Source: Nonomuraea glycinis (GTDB taxonomy: Bacteria > Actinomycetota > Actinomycetes > Streptosporangiales > Streptosporangiaceae). Taken from it: a stretch of DNA of 64,000 nt. Positions 22,714 through 31,256 of this stretch are shown here, one piece after another. Position numbers and translations under genes: made by a program. The notes under the pieces are model-generated. The model was not told the origin of the DNA and did not search any database. It worked only from the letters and a program-made list of their open reading frames with translations. The stretch covers positions 352,745 through 416,744 of the forward strand of contig NZ_BMNK01000001.1 of NCBI RefSeq assembly GCF_014646515.1, given 5' to 3'. Each line of letters starts with the position of its first letter. The first letter of the stretch is position 1.

Positions 22714-24089
22714 CCGCGCAGGGCCTGGCGGGCTGTCTCCAGGTCGGCGGTGAGCGGGGTGTCCGGCTTCGGGCCGTGCAAGGCTCGGGCGGCGGCGGTG
22801 TGCTCGCAGGCCAGCACGATCTCCAGCGGCTCGACGCAGCGCAGGGCGTGGCGGGCGGCCTGGGTGGCGAAGCCCGCGTGATCCTCCGCGCCCAGGGAGA
22901 TGACCGCCGTGCCCGTGGTGACCGGGGCGGCGAGGTGGCGCAGCTCCGCCAGGGCGTCCTGGGCCACGTACTCCAGGATGAGCGCCCCCGAGCCGCCGGG
23001 CCGATCGGCGAGGAACGGCAGCAGGCCGGTGAACTCGGGGTTCATCAGCGTCGCCAGCCGGGCCGTGCTGAGCTGCGCCACCTGGACGAGCGAGGCGCGC
23101 AGCGTGTCGAGGGCCAGGGCCACGGGGGCGGAGTGGAAGTTGCCGTTGTGCCAGGCGAGCGAGCCGGCGATGAGCGGGTTCTCCGCCGCCGCGTTGAGGT
23201 CCGTCTCGACCACCGCCTCCGCGCGGTCCAGCGCGTCCATGGCGGCGCCGTGCACCTGGGCGAAGGCACGGTAGCCGTACGGGTCCTGGACGCGAGGGCT
23301 CGGGCCCTTGGGGAGCAGGGCGCGCAGCCGGGCGGCCACGACCGCCTGCCCGGGGTGGGGACGCGCCTCCTGTACGGCCGCCGCCAGCGGCTCGGCGGAG
23401 GCGTCCACAGCCGCGAAGGAGCGGGCGGCTCCGTCGACGGCCGCGTCGAGCAGCAGGCGCAGCCGGTGACAGGCGAGCGCGGCGTCGCCGAGGGTGGCGG
23501 CGCCCGAGCTGATGAACGGCAGCGCATCGGCGTCAGCCAACGCATAGCGGGGAACGGCGGCAGGGGCAATGCCCGCGCCGGTGCCCGTGCCTGTGTCGGC
23601 GCTGCTGCCGGTTCCCGTTCCCGTGCCGGTGGGGGGTGAGTGCCAGGGGAGTTCGCCGAGTAGGCACAGGGCGGTGGTGGACAGGGCGGTCAGGTCGCCG
23701 GTGCCGATGGCGCCGTAGGTGCGTACCGGTGGGGTGAAGCCGTCGTTGATCGCCTGGGCCAGCACCGGCAGCACGCCGGGGTCGACGCCGGAGCCGCCCG
23801 CGAGGAGCTGGTTGAGGCGGACGACCAGCATCGCCCTGGCCCGTTCCGGCTCGACCAGCGGCCCGGCGCCGCACGCGTGGCTGCGCAGCAGGGCGGCCCC
23901 GCCCTGCTCGACCAGGACGTCCTTGTTGGCGCCCACGCCGGTGCCGCGTCCGTACACGACAGTGGTGAGCCGCTGGGCGGCGGTCCACGCGGCAAGGGCC
24001 CGGTCGGTGCCGGAGATGGTGACCCGGGCCTCGCCGTGGGCGACCGCGTGCACCCGCGAGCAGGTCAGCCCGCTGCCGCCGATGTCCAT
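22710..24089 (-). CDS. Aromatic amino acid ammonia-lyase homologue with atypical MIO triad
   Basis: A 459-residue member of the HAL/PAL family. Conserved blocks are YGRGTGVGAN (matching YGVNTGFG, with the catalytic Tyr46), QDPYGYRAFAQVHG and HNGNFHSAPVALALD. The MIO-forming triad, normally Ala-Ser-Gly in GASGDL, is here Gly129-Thr130-Gly131 (GAIGTGDLTALS), so a standard MIO group may not form. Residues 153-172 are a Thr-Gly dipeptide-rich insertion. It sits seven bases after a small membrane protein gene on the same strand. The reaction cannot be assigned: a lyase with a variant cofactor, or a non-lyase homologue. Confidence 0.8.
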   Translation of the reverse strand: MDIGGSGLTCSRVHAVAHGEARVTISGTDRALAAWTAAQRLTTVVYGRGTGVGANKDVLVEQGGAALLRSHACGAGPLVEPERARAMLVVRLNQLLAGGSGVDPGVLPVLAQAINDGFTPPVRTYGAIGTGDLTALSTTALCLLGELPWHSPPTGTGTGTGSSADTGTGTGAGIAPAAVPRYALADADALPFISSGAATLGDAALACHRLRLLLDAAVDGAARSFAAVDASAEPLAAAVQEARPHPGQAVVAARLRALLPKGPSPRVQDPYGYRAFAQVHGAAMDALDRAEAVVETDLNAAAENPLIAGSLAWHNGNFHSAPVALALDTLRASLVQVAQLSTARLATLMNPEFTGLLPFLADRPGGSGALILEYVAQDALAELRHLAAPVTTGTAVISLGAEDHAGFATQAARHALRCVEPLEIVLACEHTAAARALHGPKPDTPLTADLETARQALRG

Positions 24090-24096
24090 GGGGCTG

Positions 24097-24477
24097 TCAG
24101 TCGCCGTCGGGGATGACCAGGCTGAGCAGCCAGGTGACCACGCTGATGATGATCGCGCCCAGGACTGCGCTGGGCCAGAAGTCGTCGACGTGGAAGGGGA
24201 TGTCGAACTGCCCGGAGATCCAGCTGGTCAGCAGCAGCATGCCCGCGTTGATGACCAGCAGGAACAGCCCCAGGGTGAGCACGATGAGCGCGCAGCCCAG
24301 GGCTTTGACGATGGGCCTGACGATGGCGTTGACGACGCCGAAGATCAACGTCACGATCAGCAGCGTCCCCCAGTATTCGGGGGAGTACGCCTTCGTGGTG
24401 ATGTCGATGCCGTCGAGGAACTGGATGGCGACCCAGAGGGCAACCGCGGCTGCCAGGGTTCTGATGATGAATCTCAC
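24097..24477 (-). CDS. Phage-holin-family (YvlD-like) small membrane protein
   Basis: A 126-residue integral membrane protein with four hydrophobic segments (FIIRTLAAAVALWVAIQFL; WGTLLIVTLIFGVVNAIV; CALIVLTLGLFLLVINAGML; AVLGAIIISVVTWLLSLVI). The central NAIVRPIVKAL motif is diagnostic of the phage holin 4_2/YvlD family. The GTG start at 24477 has GGGAGG ten bases upstream. Despite the name it is a chromosomal membrane protein of unknown role, not evidence of a prophage. The lyase gene follows after seven bases. Confidence 0.88.
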   Translation of the reverse strand: MRFIIRTLAAAVALWVAIQFLDGIDITTKAYSPEYWGTLLIVTLIFGVVNAIVRPIVKALGCALIVLTLGLFLLVINAGMLLLTSWISGQFDIPFHVDDFWPSAVLGAIIISVVTWLLSLVIPDGD

Positions 24478-24615
24478 GCTGGATGATCCTCCCACGGTGA
24501 CCGGCACTCCAACAGGGACCCTATGCGCCGGCCGATCACTTTGCGCTCTGCTGAAGTGGCTCCGTGTTTCGGACGCCCCTCGCGGGAAAGGTCGGTCCGA
24601 AGGGGAAGGAGCGAG

Positions 24616-24885
24616 ATGGACACCACTGGTCTCGAGTCGCTGTCCGCGAGCGAGCTGCACGAACGCGCTGTGCGCTATGCCGTGCACCATGGGGATCTCG
24701 GGTTCCTGTGGAACCTGCTCAAGGTGATCCCGGCGGCCGAGGCCGCCACGGGCCGGGAGATGACCGCCGACCTCAGCCACGTCTCGGCGCTGCTCAGCGA
24801 CGCCATCGCCGCGGGCGAGGGCGATCTGGGCGAAGCACTGCGACCGGTCTACCTGGAGTATCTGCGCGCCCACCCCGACGCCTGA
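24616..24885 (+). CDS. Small conserved actinobacterial protein, 89 residues
   Basis: A helical acidic protein starting at ATG 24616 with GGAAGGAG upstream. The sequence (LSASELHERAVRYAVHHGDL, GFLWNLLKVIPAAEAA) has no catalytic or membrane motif I can name. It stands alone on the plus strand. Its stop codon is the first base triplet of a 3-copy repeat that extends to the end of the convergent gene. Confidence 0.75.
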   Translation: MDTTGLESLSASELHERAVRYAVHHGDLGFLWNLLKVIPAAEAATGREMTADLSHVSALLSDAIAAGEGDLGEALRPVYLEYLRAHPDA

Positions 24886-24973
24886 GCCGTACGGTCCGGC
24901 GCGCTGCCCGCTTGTGACCTGTACGGCCCGGCTCGCTGCCCGATGTGAGCCGTACGGTCAGGCTCGCTGCCGG
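24883..24973. repeat. Three-copy ~31-bp tandem repeat starting at a stop codon
   Basis: Copies at 24883-24914, 24915-24945 and 24946-24973 each begin TGA(G/C)C(C/T)GTACGG and contain GCTCGCTGCC or a close variant. The first copy begins with the TGA of the small plus-strand gene. The third contains the stop codon of the minus-strand gene ending at 24958. The copies fill the whole convergent intergenic region. Confidence 0.85.
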
Positions 24974-25677
24974 AGCCGGACGCTCGCCGTCGTGACCTGT
25001 GTGCCGGGCACGGCCAGCCGGGCCAGGGCGCCGCGCACGTACCTCGTGAAATGGCGTGGACCGGCCAGCACCACCTCGCGGTCGGCGATGTCGGGCACCT
25101 GGCGGCTCAGCCCGGAGGCGCTCAGCCGCTCCTTGGCCCTCGGATCGTGCTCCTGCCCGACGACCAGCACCAGGCCGTACCTCTCCTGAAGCTCACGCAG
25201 CTCGTCGGTGATCAGCTCGGTGCGGTAGACCGCCACGGTGCTCTGGTCGCGCCCGGCCAGCAGCGTGCGCAGCGTCCCGGGCTCCAGGTCGGTGGCGATG
25301 AGCAGCGTGGCCCTGGTCCGGGCGGCGCCGCCGCCGTGGCTCCAGACCGCCATCACCGACGCCACGGCGTACACCAGCAGGGCCGTGACGGTCATGGGTG
25401 AGGGGGAGGCGGCGCTGAGGTGGTACGCGACGAGGAGCGTGCCCGCCAGATAGGCGGCAAGCCGCAGGCGTCGCCCGGCCCGCCGCGACCGCAGGCGGCC
25501 GGCGGACCTGACGACGATCAGGCCGAGCGCGACCAGCAGCGCCGCGCCGGCGTAGGCGGCGGGCTGCCACGCCAGGCCGTAGCCGGGCTGGACGGCGCCG
25601 AACTCGGCGACCGCGACACCGCACCAGAAGAGCACCGGACCTGTGGAACTCGCCTCGCTACCCATGTATCGAACCAT
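24958..25677 (-). CDS. Membrane protein with ferredoxin-reductase-like C-terminal domain
   Basis: A 239-residue protein with about four hydrophobic segments in residues 1-115. A soluble C-terminal half follows (LELITDEL-like region, GLVLVVGQEHDPRAKERL, DREVVLAGPRHFTRYVRGAL). The C-terminal part resembles the NAD-binding end of ferric reductase/FNR proteins, where a strand ending in a Gly-Pro turn is followed by a helix. The FAD-binding part is missing. The start is uncertain (25677 or ATG 25665); neither has a clear Shine-Dalgarno site. Function unknown. Confidence 0.65.
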   Translation of the reverse strand: MVRYMGSEASSTGPVLFWCGVAVAEFGAVQPGYGLAWQPAAYAGAALLVALGLIVVRSAGRLRSRRAGRRLRLAAYLAGTLLVAYHLSAASPSPMTVTALLVYAVASVMAVWSHGGGAARTRATLLIATDLEPGTLRTLLAGRDQSTVAVYRTELITDELRELQERYGLVLVVGQEHDPRAKERLSASGLSRQVPDIADREVVLAGPRHFTRYVRGALARLAVPGTQVTTASVRLRQRA

Positions 25678-25717
25678 GCGCGCCGAACATGAGAGCTGTC
25701 TGAGTAAGGTCTAAAAC

Positions 25718-26110
25718 ATGGCTAACGTGCGTGTGGAGCGGACTGACGACGGCGGATTTCGGGCGACGAACGACCGTGGCGCGGAGGTGCGCCTGGGCAG
25801 CAACGCGGACGACGGTGTGTTCACGCCGGTGGAGTTGCTGCTGGCCGCCGTGGGCGGGTGCAACATCGTGACCGTGGAGCCGCTGACGGCCAAGCGCGGC
25901 CACCGGCTCGTCCGGCTCGCGATGACGGTGCAGGCGGACAAGGTCGAGTCGAACCGGCTGGGCCCGGTGACCGTGACCTACGACGTCGAACTGCCCGCGA
26001 AGGAGGCCGACGAGGTCTTCCGCGCGGTGGCGGGGCGGGTGCACGACCAGTACTGCACGGTCAGCCGCTCGCTCGCGGAGGGCACGGAGGTCCGTCTGGA
26101 GATTCCCTAA
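25718..26110 (+). CDS. OsmC-family thiol peroxidase-like protein
   Basis: A 130-residue OsmC/Ohr-family protein. The two redox cysteines are Cys48 (LLLAAVGGCNIVTV) and Cys113 (HDQYCTVSRSL), spaced as in OsmC/YhfA proteins. It would reduce organic hydroperoxides in the cytoplasm, although YhfA-like members have no proven activity. It is divergent from the membrane protein gene, with only 40 bases between starts, and is not part of an operon. Confidence 0.88.
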   Translation: MANVRVERTDDGGFRATNDRGAEVRLGSNADDGVFTPVELLLAAVGGCNIVTVEPLTAKRGHRLVRLAMTVQADKVESNRLGPVTVTYDVELPAKEADEVFRAVAGRVHDQYCTVSRSLAEGTEVRLEIP

Positions 26111-26234
26111 CCGCTTGGCGCCCCCTCGCTCCGCACCGGTTCAAACCGGGTGAATCGCTAACATTCCTTGGCGTTCACCGAACGGATATTCGACCGCGTT
26201 ATGACACAGCCGTTGCATAGACCTCGGTAGTGTC

Positions 26235-26414
26235 GAAGCAGGTCGGAAGCATGGTGACCGGCCGTAAGACCTACACCGGAGCGGACGCGGAGGGGGACCG
26301 CCGTCTGCCAGTGCGGGACCGCCGTCGCTTTTGGGGGAAAGCGCCGGCCTGGACCGCCGTCGGGATCGGGGTCGGGCAGACTTTGGGGGACTGCCCGACC
26401 CCGATCTCTTTTTT
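26235..26414 (+). ncRNA. Candidate small structured RNA ending in an intrinsic terminator
   Basis: The segment before the terminator has three repeated GGACCGCCGTC motifs and at least two hairpins but no reading frame of note. If transcription starts in the A+T-rich part (start position is a guess), the product would be a terminated RNA of roughly 150-200 bases. The alternative is that this is simply the 3' UTR of the OsmC-like gene. Confidence 0.3.
26364..26414 (+). terminator. Strong Rho-independent terminator
   Basis: GATCGGGGTCGGGCAG (26364-26379) pairs perfectly with CTGCCCGACCCCGATC (26391-26406), loop of 11 bases, followed by TC and a run of six T (26409-26414). It ends 29 bases before the next start codon. 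Confidence 0.9.
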
Positions 26415-26443
26415 CGCAGGTCCGCCTCGTATCGTACGGACAC

Positions 26444-27370
26444 GTGACCAAAGTTCTCATCGACTGCGATCCGGGCATCGACGACGCCATGGCGCTCGCC
26501 CTCGCCGCCGGCGCCACCGGCCTCGACCTCGTCGCCATCACCACCGTCGGCGGCAACGTCGACCTCTCCCTGACCACGGCCAACGCGCTGGCACTCAGGG
26601 AGTTCCTCGGCCTCGGGGACATCCCGGTCACGCCCGGGAGCGCCGGGGCCCTCATGCACCGCACCGTTCGCGCCGGTGACGTCCACGGCGACACCGGCCT
26701 CGGCGGGGCCGTGCTGCCGCCGCCGCTGCTCGCGGTGGCCGAGGGGCACGCGGTGGACTGCATCATCGACACCCTGCGGGCGGCGCCGGGTGAGATCACG
26801 CTGGTGGCGATCGGCCCCCTCACCAACCTCGCCCTGGCCGTACGGCGCGAGCCGCGCGTCGTCGAGTGGGCCCACGACCTGGTGATCATGGGCGGCTCCT
26901 TCACTCGGGGCAACCACAACCCCGCCGCCGAGTTCAACATCCTCGCCGACCCGGAGGCCGCCGCGATCGTGTTCGGGGCGGGCTGGACGGTGAAGATGCT
27001 CGGCCTGGACGTGACGCTGACCGCGATGGTCACCACCGCCGAGCTGGACCGGATGCGACCCCTGGGACGGCTGGCCGAGCTGCTGGTGCCCGCCGCCCAG
27101 TTCTACGGCGAGGTGACCGAGCACGGCGGCCCGGCCATCCACGACGCCTGCGCGGTCGCGTACGTGCTGGACCCGTCCCTGGTCACGATGGTGCCCGCAG
27201 TGGTGAACGTGGAGACCGTCGGGGAGTTCACCCGGGGGATGACGGTGGTGGACTTCCAACTGCGCGATCGCCGGCCGAACGCCCTGGTGGCCACCGCGCT
27301 GAACGTGCCGCGGTTCTGGGATCTCGTGCTGGAGGCGTACGGAAGACTGGCGGCGCGGCTGGGCGGATGA
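26444..27370 (+). CDS. Nucleoside hydrolase (inosine-uridine preferring family)
   Basis: A 308-residue enzyme that should cleave the N-glycosidic bond of ribonucleosides to base and ribose. The N-terminal calcium site DCDPGIDDAMAL (Asp7, Asp9, Asp13, Asp14) is intact. Further family blocks are NVDLSLTTANAL, IGPLTNLAL, VIMGGSFTRGNHNPAAEFNI (with the GG-x-F turn and the N-x-E-x-N site) and a late HDACAVAYVLDP providing the last metal Asp. GTG 26444 has no Shine-Dalgarno site, but TATCGT eight bases upstream suggests a leaderless mRNA. Confidence 0.93.
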   Translation: MTKVLIDCDPGIDDAMALALAAGATGLDLVAITTVGGNVDLSLTTANALALREFLGLGDIPVTPGSAGALMHRTVRAGDVHGDTGLGGAVLPPPLLAVAEGHAVDCIIDTLRAAPGEITLVAIGPLTNLALAVRREPRVVEWAHDLVIMGGSFTRGNHNPAAEFNILADPEAAAIVFGAGWTVKMLGLDVTLTAMVTTAELDRMRPLGRLAELLVPAAQFYGEVTEHGGPAIHDACAVAYVLDPSLVTMVPAVVNVETVGEFTRGMTVVDFQLRDRRPNALVATALNVPRFWDLVLEAYGRLAARLGG

Positions 27371-27427
27371 GGCCCGCGACAGTGTGCGGGCAGTGCGTGG
27401 CGGCTGATACAGTTACCCGTGTTGCAG

Positions 27428-27501
27428 GCGCCGCTAGCTCAGATGGTTAGAGCAGCTGACTCTTAATCAGCGGGTCCGGGGTTCGAGTCCCTGGCGGCGC
27501 A
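27428..27501 (+). tRNA. tRNA-Lys (anticodon CTT)
   Basis: A complete cloverleaf of 74 bases. The acceptor stem GCGCCGC/GCGGCGC is closed by discriminator A27501. The D arm is GCTC...GAGC, the anticodon stem GCTGA/TCAGC with loop CTCTTAA and anticodon CTT (27462-27464). The T arm contains GGTTCGAGTCC. Only CC follows the discriminator, so CCA is not fully encoded. Confidence 0.97.
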
Positions 27502-27509
27502 CCGCATCG

Positions 27510-27545
27510 AAACCCTAGCTCAGTGCGCTGAGCTGGGGTTTTTCG
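27510..27545 (+). terminator. Rho-independent terminator after tRNA-Lys
   Basis: AAACCCTAGCTCAG (27510-27523) and CTGAGCTGGGGTTT (27528-27541) form a long stem around loop TGCG, followed by further T residues. It lies eight bases downstream of the tRNA 3' end. Confidence 0.9.
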
Positions 27546-27737
27546 ATTTTCGAGTGGCTCTGGCGGCGTCGAGGTGCTCCCGTGGTTGCTCGCCGGATGC
27601 TCTTCGGCACGGTTTCCGGGCACACCAGGCGCAGGACGAGAGCGCGGATGGAGCGGACTGTGGGCGGGCGCCCAGGCCGCAGCCTGTCGTACCCGCCTCA
27701 GCCGCGTAACCCCCGAATGATTGACGAGCGAGACCGC

Positions 27738-30700
27738 TTAGTCGTGGTGGTCCCAGCGGTTGCCGGCGCCGGGGGCACGTGGCCGCAGGCGCTCCCGCCC
27801 TCCGCAGGACCGAGCAACAGTGACGTTCTCGAACGAGCTCTCCGTGGATGCGTAAAGCCCGACGCCGCCGCTGCGCACAACGGTGTCGCGATCCTTCAGG
27901 ATCTCAACGCCGTTCAACGTCACGGTGATGCGGTCGCCGTGAATCGCCGCACCCAGTCGCACGGGACCTGTCAACGGGTTGCTGATGGATGCCGTGGCCA
28001 CTGTGACGGGACCCGACGCGTGCGCCTCGCGGATGATGCTCGCGTACTGGGTTCCGTTGCTCGTCTTGCCGACGTGGATCCGATACCCGTACGCGTCCGT
28101 GGTGTCTCGCAGCGAGATTCCCGCGTTACCGACGGATCCGTCGATCGTGACCGTGGTCTCCACGGCGTAGTCGCACGCCTCGGAGAAGCGCTTCGGCAGT
28201 GTCGAGTCGGCCAGTACGTGCGCCCGGCCACCGGAAGGCGGCGTGAGGTGCAACTTGCCCGAGGCGACGGACACAGACCCTGTTATTCCTCGCCAATTGG
28301 CCTGATCGAGCCCTTCCCTGATCACGATGTTGTCGAAGGTCGCGGCCCGCCGATGCGTGAAGGCGGCGGCACCACCCGTCGGCAACTGTCCGTCGTCCGC
28401 GGAGATCGACGTGTCGCCGACTTTGGCGCTCAGATGCCTCCCGATCGCGGATACGACCAGCTTGTGCGGGACGTTGGCGCCGCTCGGCAGCTCGGTCTCC
28501 GCGAGAATCTCGGTCTTGGAGTCGTATATCTTCACGAGCTTCAGCGTCGCTCCCGACGTGGAGTTGAGCACTTCGGCCCGGTAGTAGTTGTGGGAATCGT
28601 GGTAGCGGAACGCGAGACCGGTACGGGATGTCGTCTGCCCGCGTGGTCCGGGAACGATGTCCGCGGCCATGACCACGTCATCGGGTACGTCCCGCAGCGC
28701 CGCGAACGACATCATGTCCGCAGTCGAGGTCTGTGCCAGCTGCGTGTCCGGCTGTGCGCCGGTCAGCGCCCAGGTCCCCTGGACCGGCCTCCAGCCGCCG
28801 AAGGATCCGTTGAAGTCATGAACGGTGCGCTCCAGGCCGGCATCGTCGAACTCGTCGTTGAGCACGGGTGCCGGGGCGAAGTGTTCCTCGAGTGACACGG
28901 TGATGAGGTTGCCCGTGCGGGTGAACGCGATCGGGGTGTCGTTCACCTTCACCGCGTTCGCGTTCGGCGCGTTGATGGAGAGCGTGCCGGTGAACGGGTC
29001 CCCCAGCGAGATCCGGGCGGTCGCGCCGCGCAGTTCCACACTGGCATCGGACACCGGTGCGGATGCGCTGATAACGGTGTTGCCTTGGTCGATCAGCGAC
29101 GACCCTCTGGTCAGCGCGTACCTGGTGAGCCCGCCGCCCGAAGCACGCTCGAGGTACGCGGTCTCGGCGTTGGTCGTGGCGGCCCCGAACGCCCTCGACG
29201 AGGGAGTCGCCTCGCGCGACAGGTAGAAGCGTCCGGTCGCGTCCGGCAGGGCGATCTCCATCGCCGTCGCCACGGAGTGACTCACCCCGGGCATGGCGAT
29301 GCGCTTCGCCGTCACCGAGGGCGCCGCGCCGGCCTGGCCGGGAACCACGACCGTGTCCAGTCCCGTCGACCCGGTGGAGGACCAGTCGTACGACAGGTAG
29401 TCGACGTCGGTGAGTACCCGCTCGCCGACGCGTACGGCGCCATTCTTGTGGACCCTGGGGGTCACCGCGGCGCCGGCCGTGGCCACCGGGATGAGCCGCA
29501 CGCCGGCGACGGGTGCGGCTCCGGGCACGGTGTCGAACCCGACCGTGGCGACCTTCGTCGTCGGATTGACGGTCACCGGATCACCGGGGAAGTGCCAGAG
29601 CTGCCGGTATTCGTGCGCGGCGGTGTCACCGGTGAGGTCGTCGGAGACCACCCAGAAGCCGGGCTTGATGAAGTAGACCGCGCGGTCGTGCGCGACCGGC
29701 CGGTAGCCCATCGCCGCACCGCGGTAGATGTCGAGGCCCGCGTTCGAGCGCCACAGTGACGTCGTGCGGGGAACGCCTTTGGCCTGCGGCTCTCCGTCGA
29801 CCTCGATGGTGTTGTGCGCCTCGGTTTCACGACGCATCCAGTTGTTCGTGTCGGTCGCGCTGTAGTCCCCCACCCCGGAGTCGACGATCAGCGGACGCCC
29901 GTACGCCGCCATCACCAGGCTGAGGTCGTCCGGATGCCGATGCGAGGCGGTGTAACTGGAATTCTGGTTGTTGATCAGCATGTACCGGGCATCGGCATCC
30001 CACCCGGAACGCTGAACCGCGAAGCTGATCGGAAACACCGTGGACGACAGCGTCGGGGCGGTCCCCTCCGTTCGGCCGGAGGCGACCCAGGTGAAATCGG
30101 GCCAGGAGTTGCGTACACCGCTCCTGCGAATGGCCGACGTACCCGCGTAGTTGTTCGGCGTGTCGCCGATCGCCGCGGGTTCGAGATTCGGCTGACGGGT
30201 CGCGAACAGCGAATCCGCGATCCAGTCCGCCCCCTGGACGAGCGAATCAGGAACGGTTCGCCCGTTGGCATTCGCGACTGCCACGATGGAATTGAGGATG
30301 TCTGCGACGTATGCCTGATAGTTGAACGCCGGCTCGCGGTACACACCGTCGCCCTTCACGTGCGCGCGCAGAAACCGCTCGGCCGAGCGCACCGCGAACC
30401 ACTCCCAGCCAGGCGATGACGAGAACTCGGGCAGATACACGGCTGCCGCGTGGACGGAGCGGGCCATCGACACATACCAGTTGTTTCCGACATGTATCTG
30501 CATCACGCCGGCGAGGAAGTCCGTCGTGGCGTGCACGCCGGACAGGTACTTCACGAGATCGCTCGCGTCGATGCCAGGATCGGTCCGGAACACGGAGAAC
30601 GCGCTGACCAGCTGGGCGAGCCGCTTGGCCGCCGACAGGTTGCGGCCCTGCGGCCAGCTCTGATTGTCGGCGAAGAAGTCCAGCGAGATGTCCATCCACG

Positions 30701-31214
30701 CCGCCGCGTACGCCGCACGCTTCGCCGGATCGCTTTCGGACACGTAGGCGTAGGTCAGTTTGGGGATGAACGTGAAGTCGCTCATCAAGGTCTGCGCGCC
30801 GCCCGGGGTGGTCTGCGTCCCACCCCAAAGGTCCTGCCAGTCGATGTCGATCCGCTGCTCGGCGCTGTTGTAGAAGGTGCGAGTTTCGGAGCCGAACCGG
30901 AAGATCCCCGCCGCGAGCTCGTCGGGGCCCGAGTCGCCACCGCCCAGGCCCTCGGCCGGAGCCGGGTAGTGGACGTCGGCGCGGCCCGCGTAATACACCT
31001 TGAGCTCGCTCGCGGCGCCCGCTTCATCACCGGCGGCTAACTTGGCCGCCACCGCGCTGAGCCCCGGGCGCGTCAGGTCGAGCAGCCTGCCGAGATCCGA
31101 CATGTCGGCGAAGGCGGCACTGCCCGGCGACAGAAACGCCGCCACCAGAGCCAGCACGACCGCCGCACGGACCCGACGACGCGTGTACCAACGTAACGTG
31201 CTCCGTCTCACCAC
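27738..31214 (-). CDS. Giant secreted heparinase II/III-family polysaccharide lyase
   Basis: A 1158-residue exported protein. A signal peptide (residues about 14-37, RAAVVLALVAAFLSPGSAAFA) is followed by an alpha/alpha-barrel alginate-lyase-like domain (about 60-400; DFFADNQSWPQGRNLSAAK, GNNWYVSMARSVHAAAVY). A heparinase II/III-like beta-sheet domain follows (about 400-700; NSSYTASHRHPDDLSLVMAA with likely catalytic His, then NTIEVDGEPQ and LWHFPGDPV). The C-terminal third looks like two laminin-G/concanavalin-type carbohydrate-binding modules (DRTGLAFRYHDSHNYYRAEV-type and ISLRDTTDAYGYRIHVGKTS). It is the last gene of the carbohydrate operon. It probably cleaves an acidic (uronate-containing) polysaccharide outside the cell and delivers oligosaccharides to the neighbouring ABC importer. 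Confidence 0.87.
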   Translation of the reverse strand: MVRRSTLRWYTRRRVRAAVVLALVAAFLSPGSAAFADMSDLGRLLDLTRPGLSAVAAKLAAGDEAGAASELKVYYAGRADVHYPAPAEGLGGGDSGPDELAAGIFRFGSETRTFYNSAEQRIDIDWQDLWGGTQTTPGGAQTLMSDFTFIPKLTYAYVSESDPAKRAAYAAAWMDISLDFFADNQSWPQGRNLSAAKRLAQLVSAFSVFRTDPGIDASDLVKYLSGVHATTDFLAGVMQIHVGNNWYVSMARSVHAAAVYLPEFSSSPGWEWFAVRSAERFLRAHVKGDGVYREPAFNYQAYVADILNSIVAVANANGRTVPDSLVQGADWIADSLFATRQPNLEPAAIGDTPNNYAGTSAIRRSGVRNSWPDFTWVASGRTEGTAPTLSSTVFPISFAVQRSGWDADARYMLINNQNSSYTASHRHPDDLSLVMAAYGRPLIVDSGVGDYSATDTNNWMRRETEAHNTIEVDGEPQAKGVPRTTSLWRSNAGLDIYRGAAMGYRPVAHDRAVYFIKPGFWVVSDDLTGDTAAHEYRQLWHFPGDPVTVNPTTKVATVGFDTVPGAAPVAGVRLIPVATAGAAVTPRVHKNGAVRVGERVLTDVDYLSYDWSSTGSTGLDTVVVPGQAGAAPSVTAKRIAMPGVSHSVATAMEIALPDATGRFYLSREATPSSRAFGAATTNAETAYLERASGGGLTRYALTRGSSLIDQGNTVISASAPVSDASVELRGATARISLGDPFTGTLSINAPNANAVKVNDTPIAFTRTGNLITVSLEEHFAPAPVLNDEFDDAGLERTVHDFNGSFGGWRPVQGTWALTGAQPDTQLAQTSTADMMSFAALRDVPDDVVMAADIVPGPRGQTTSRTGLAFRYHDSHNYYRAEVLNSTSGATLKLVKIYDSKTEILAETELPSGANVPHKLVVSAIGRHLSAKVGDTSISADDGQLPTGGAAAFTHRRAATFDNIVIREGLDQANWRGITGSVSVASGKLHLTPPSGGRAHVLADSTLPKRFSEACDYAVETTVTIDGSVGNAGISLRDTTDAYGYRIHVGKTSNGTQYASIIREAHASGPVTVATASISNPLTGPVRLGAAIHGDRITVTLNGVEILKDRDTVVRSGGVGLYASTESSFENVTVARSCGGRERLRPRAPGAGNRWDHHD

Positions 31215-31256
31215 TGTCTTCTCCCTAACCCTGTGAGAGTGTCAGCTGAGTCCACG

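Larger units (their letters stand above)
26111..26443 (+). other. Intergenic region between osmC-like and nucleoside hydrolase genes
   Basis: 333 bases without a gene. The first ~120 bases are relatively A+T rich. Then three exact copies of GGACCGCCGTC occur (26295-26305, 26316-26326, 26351-26361). A small hairpin GCTTT/AAAGC lies between the second and third copy, and a strong terminator follows. After the terminator, TATCGT (26430-26435) lies eight bases before the GTG of the nucleoside hydrolase, so that gene may be leaderless. Confidence 0.6.

Noticed and set aside
24097..24477. Holin-family gene as a sign of a prophage
   Set aside because: The YvlD-type family is chromosomal and no other phage genes are present in the window.
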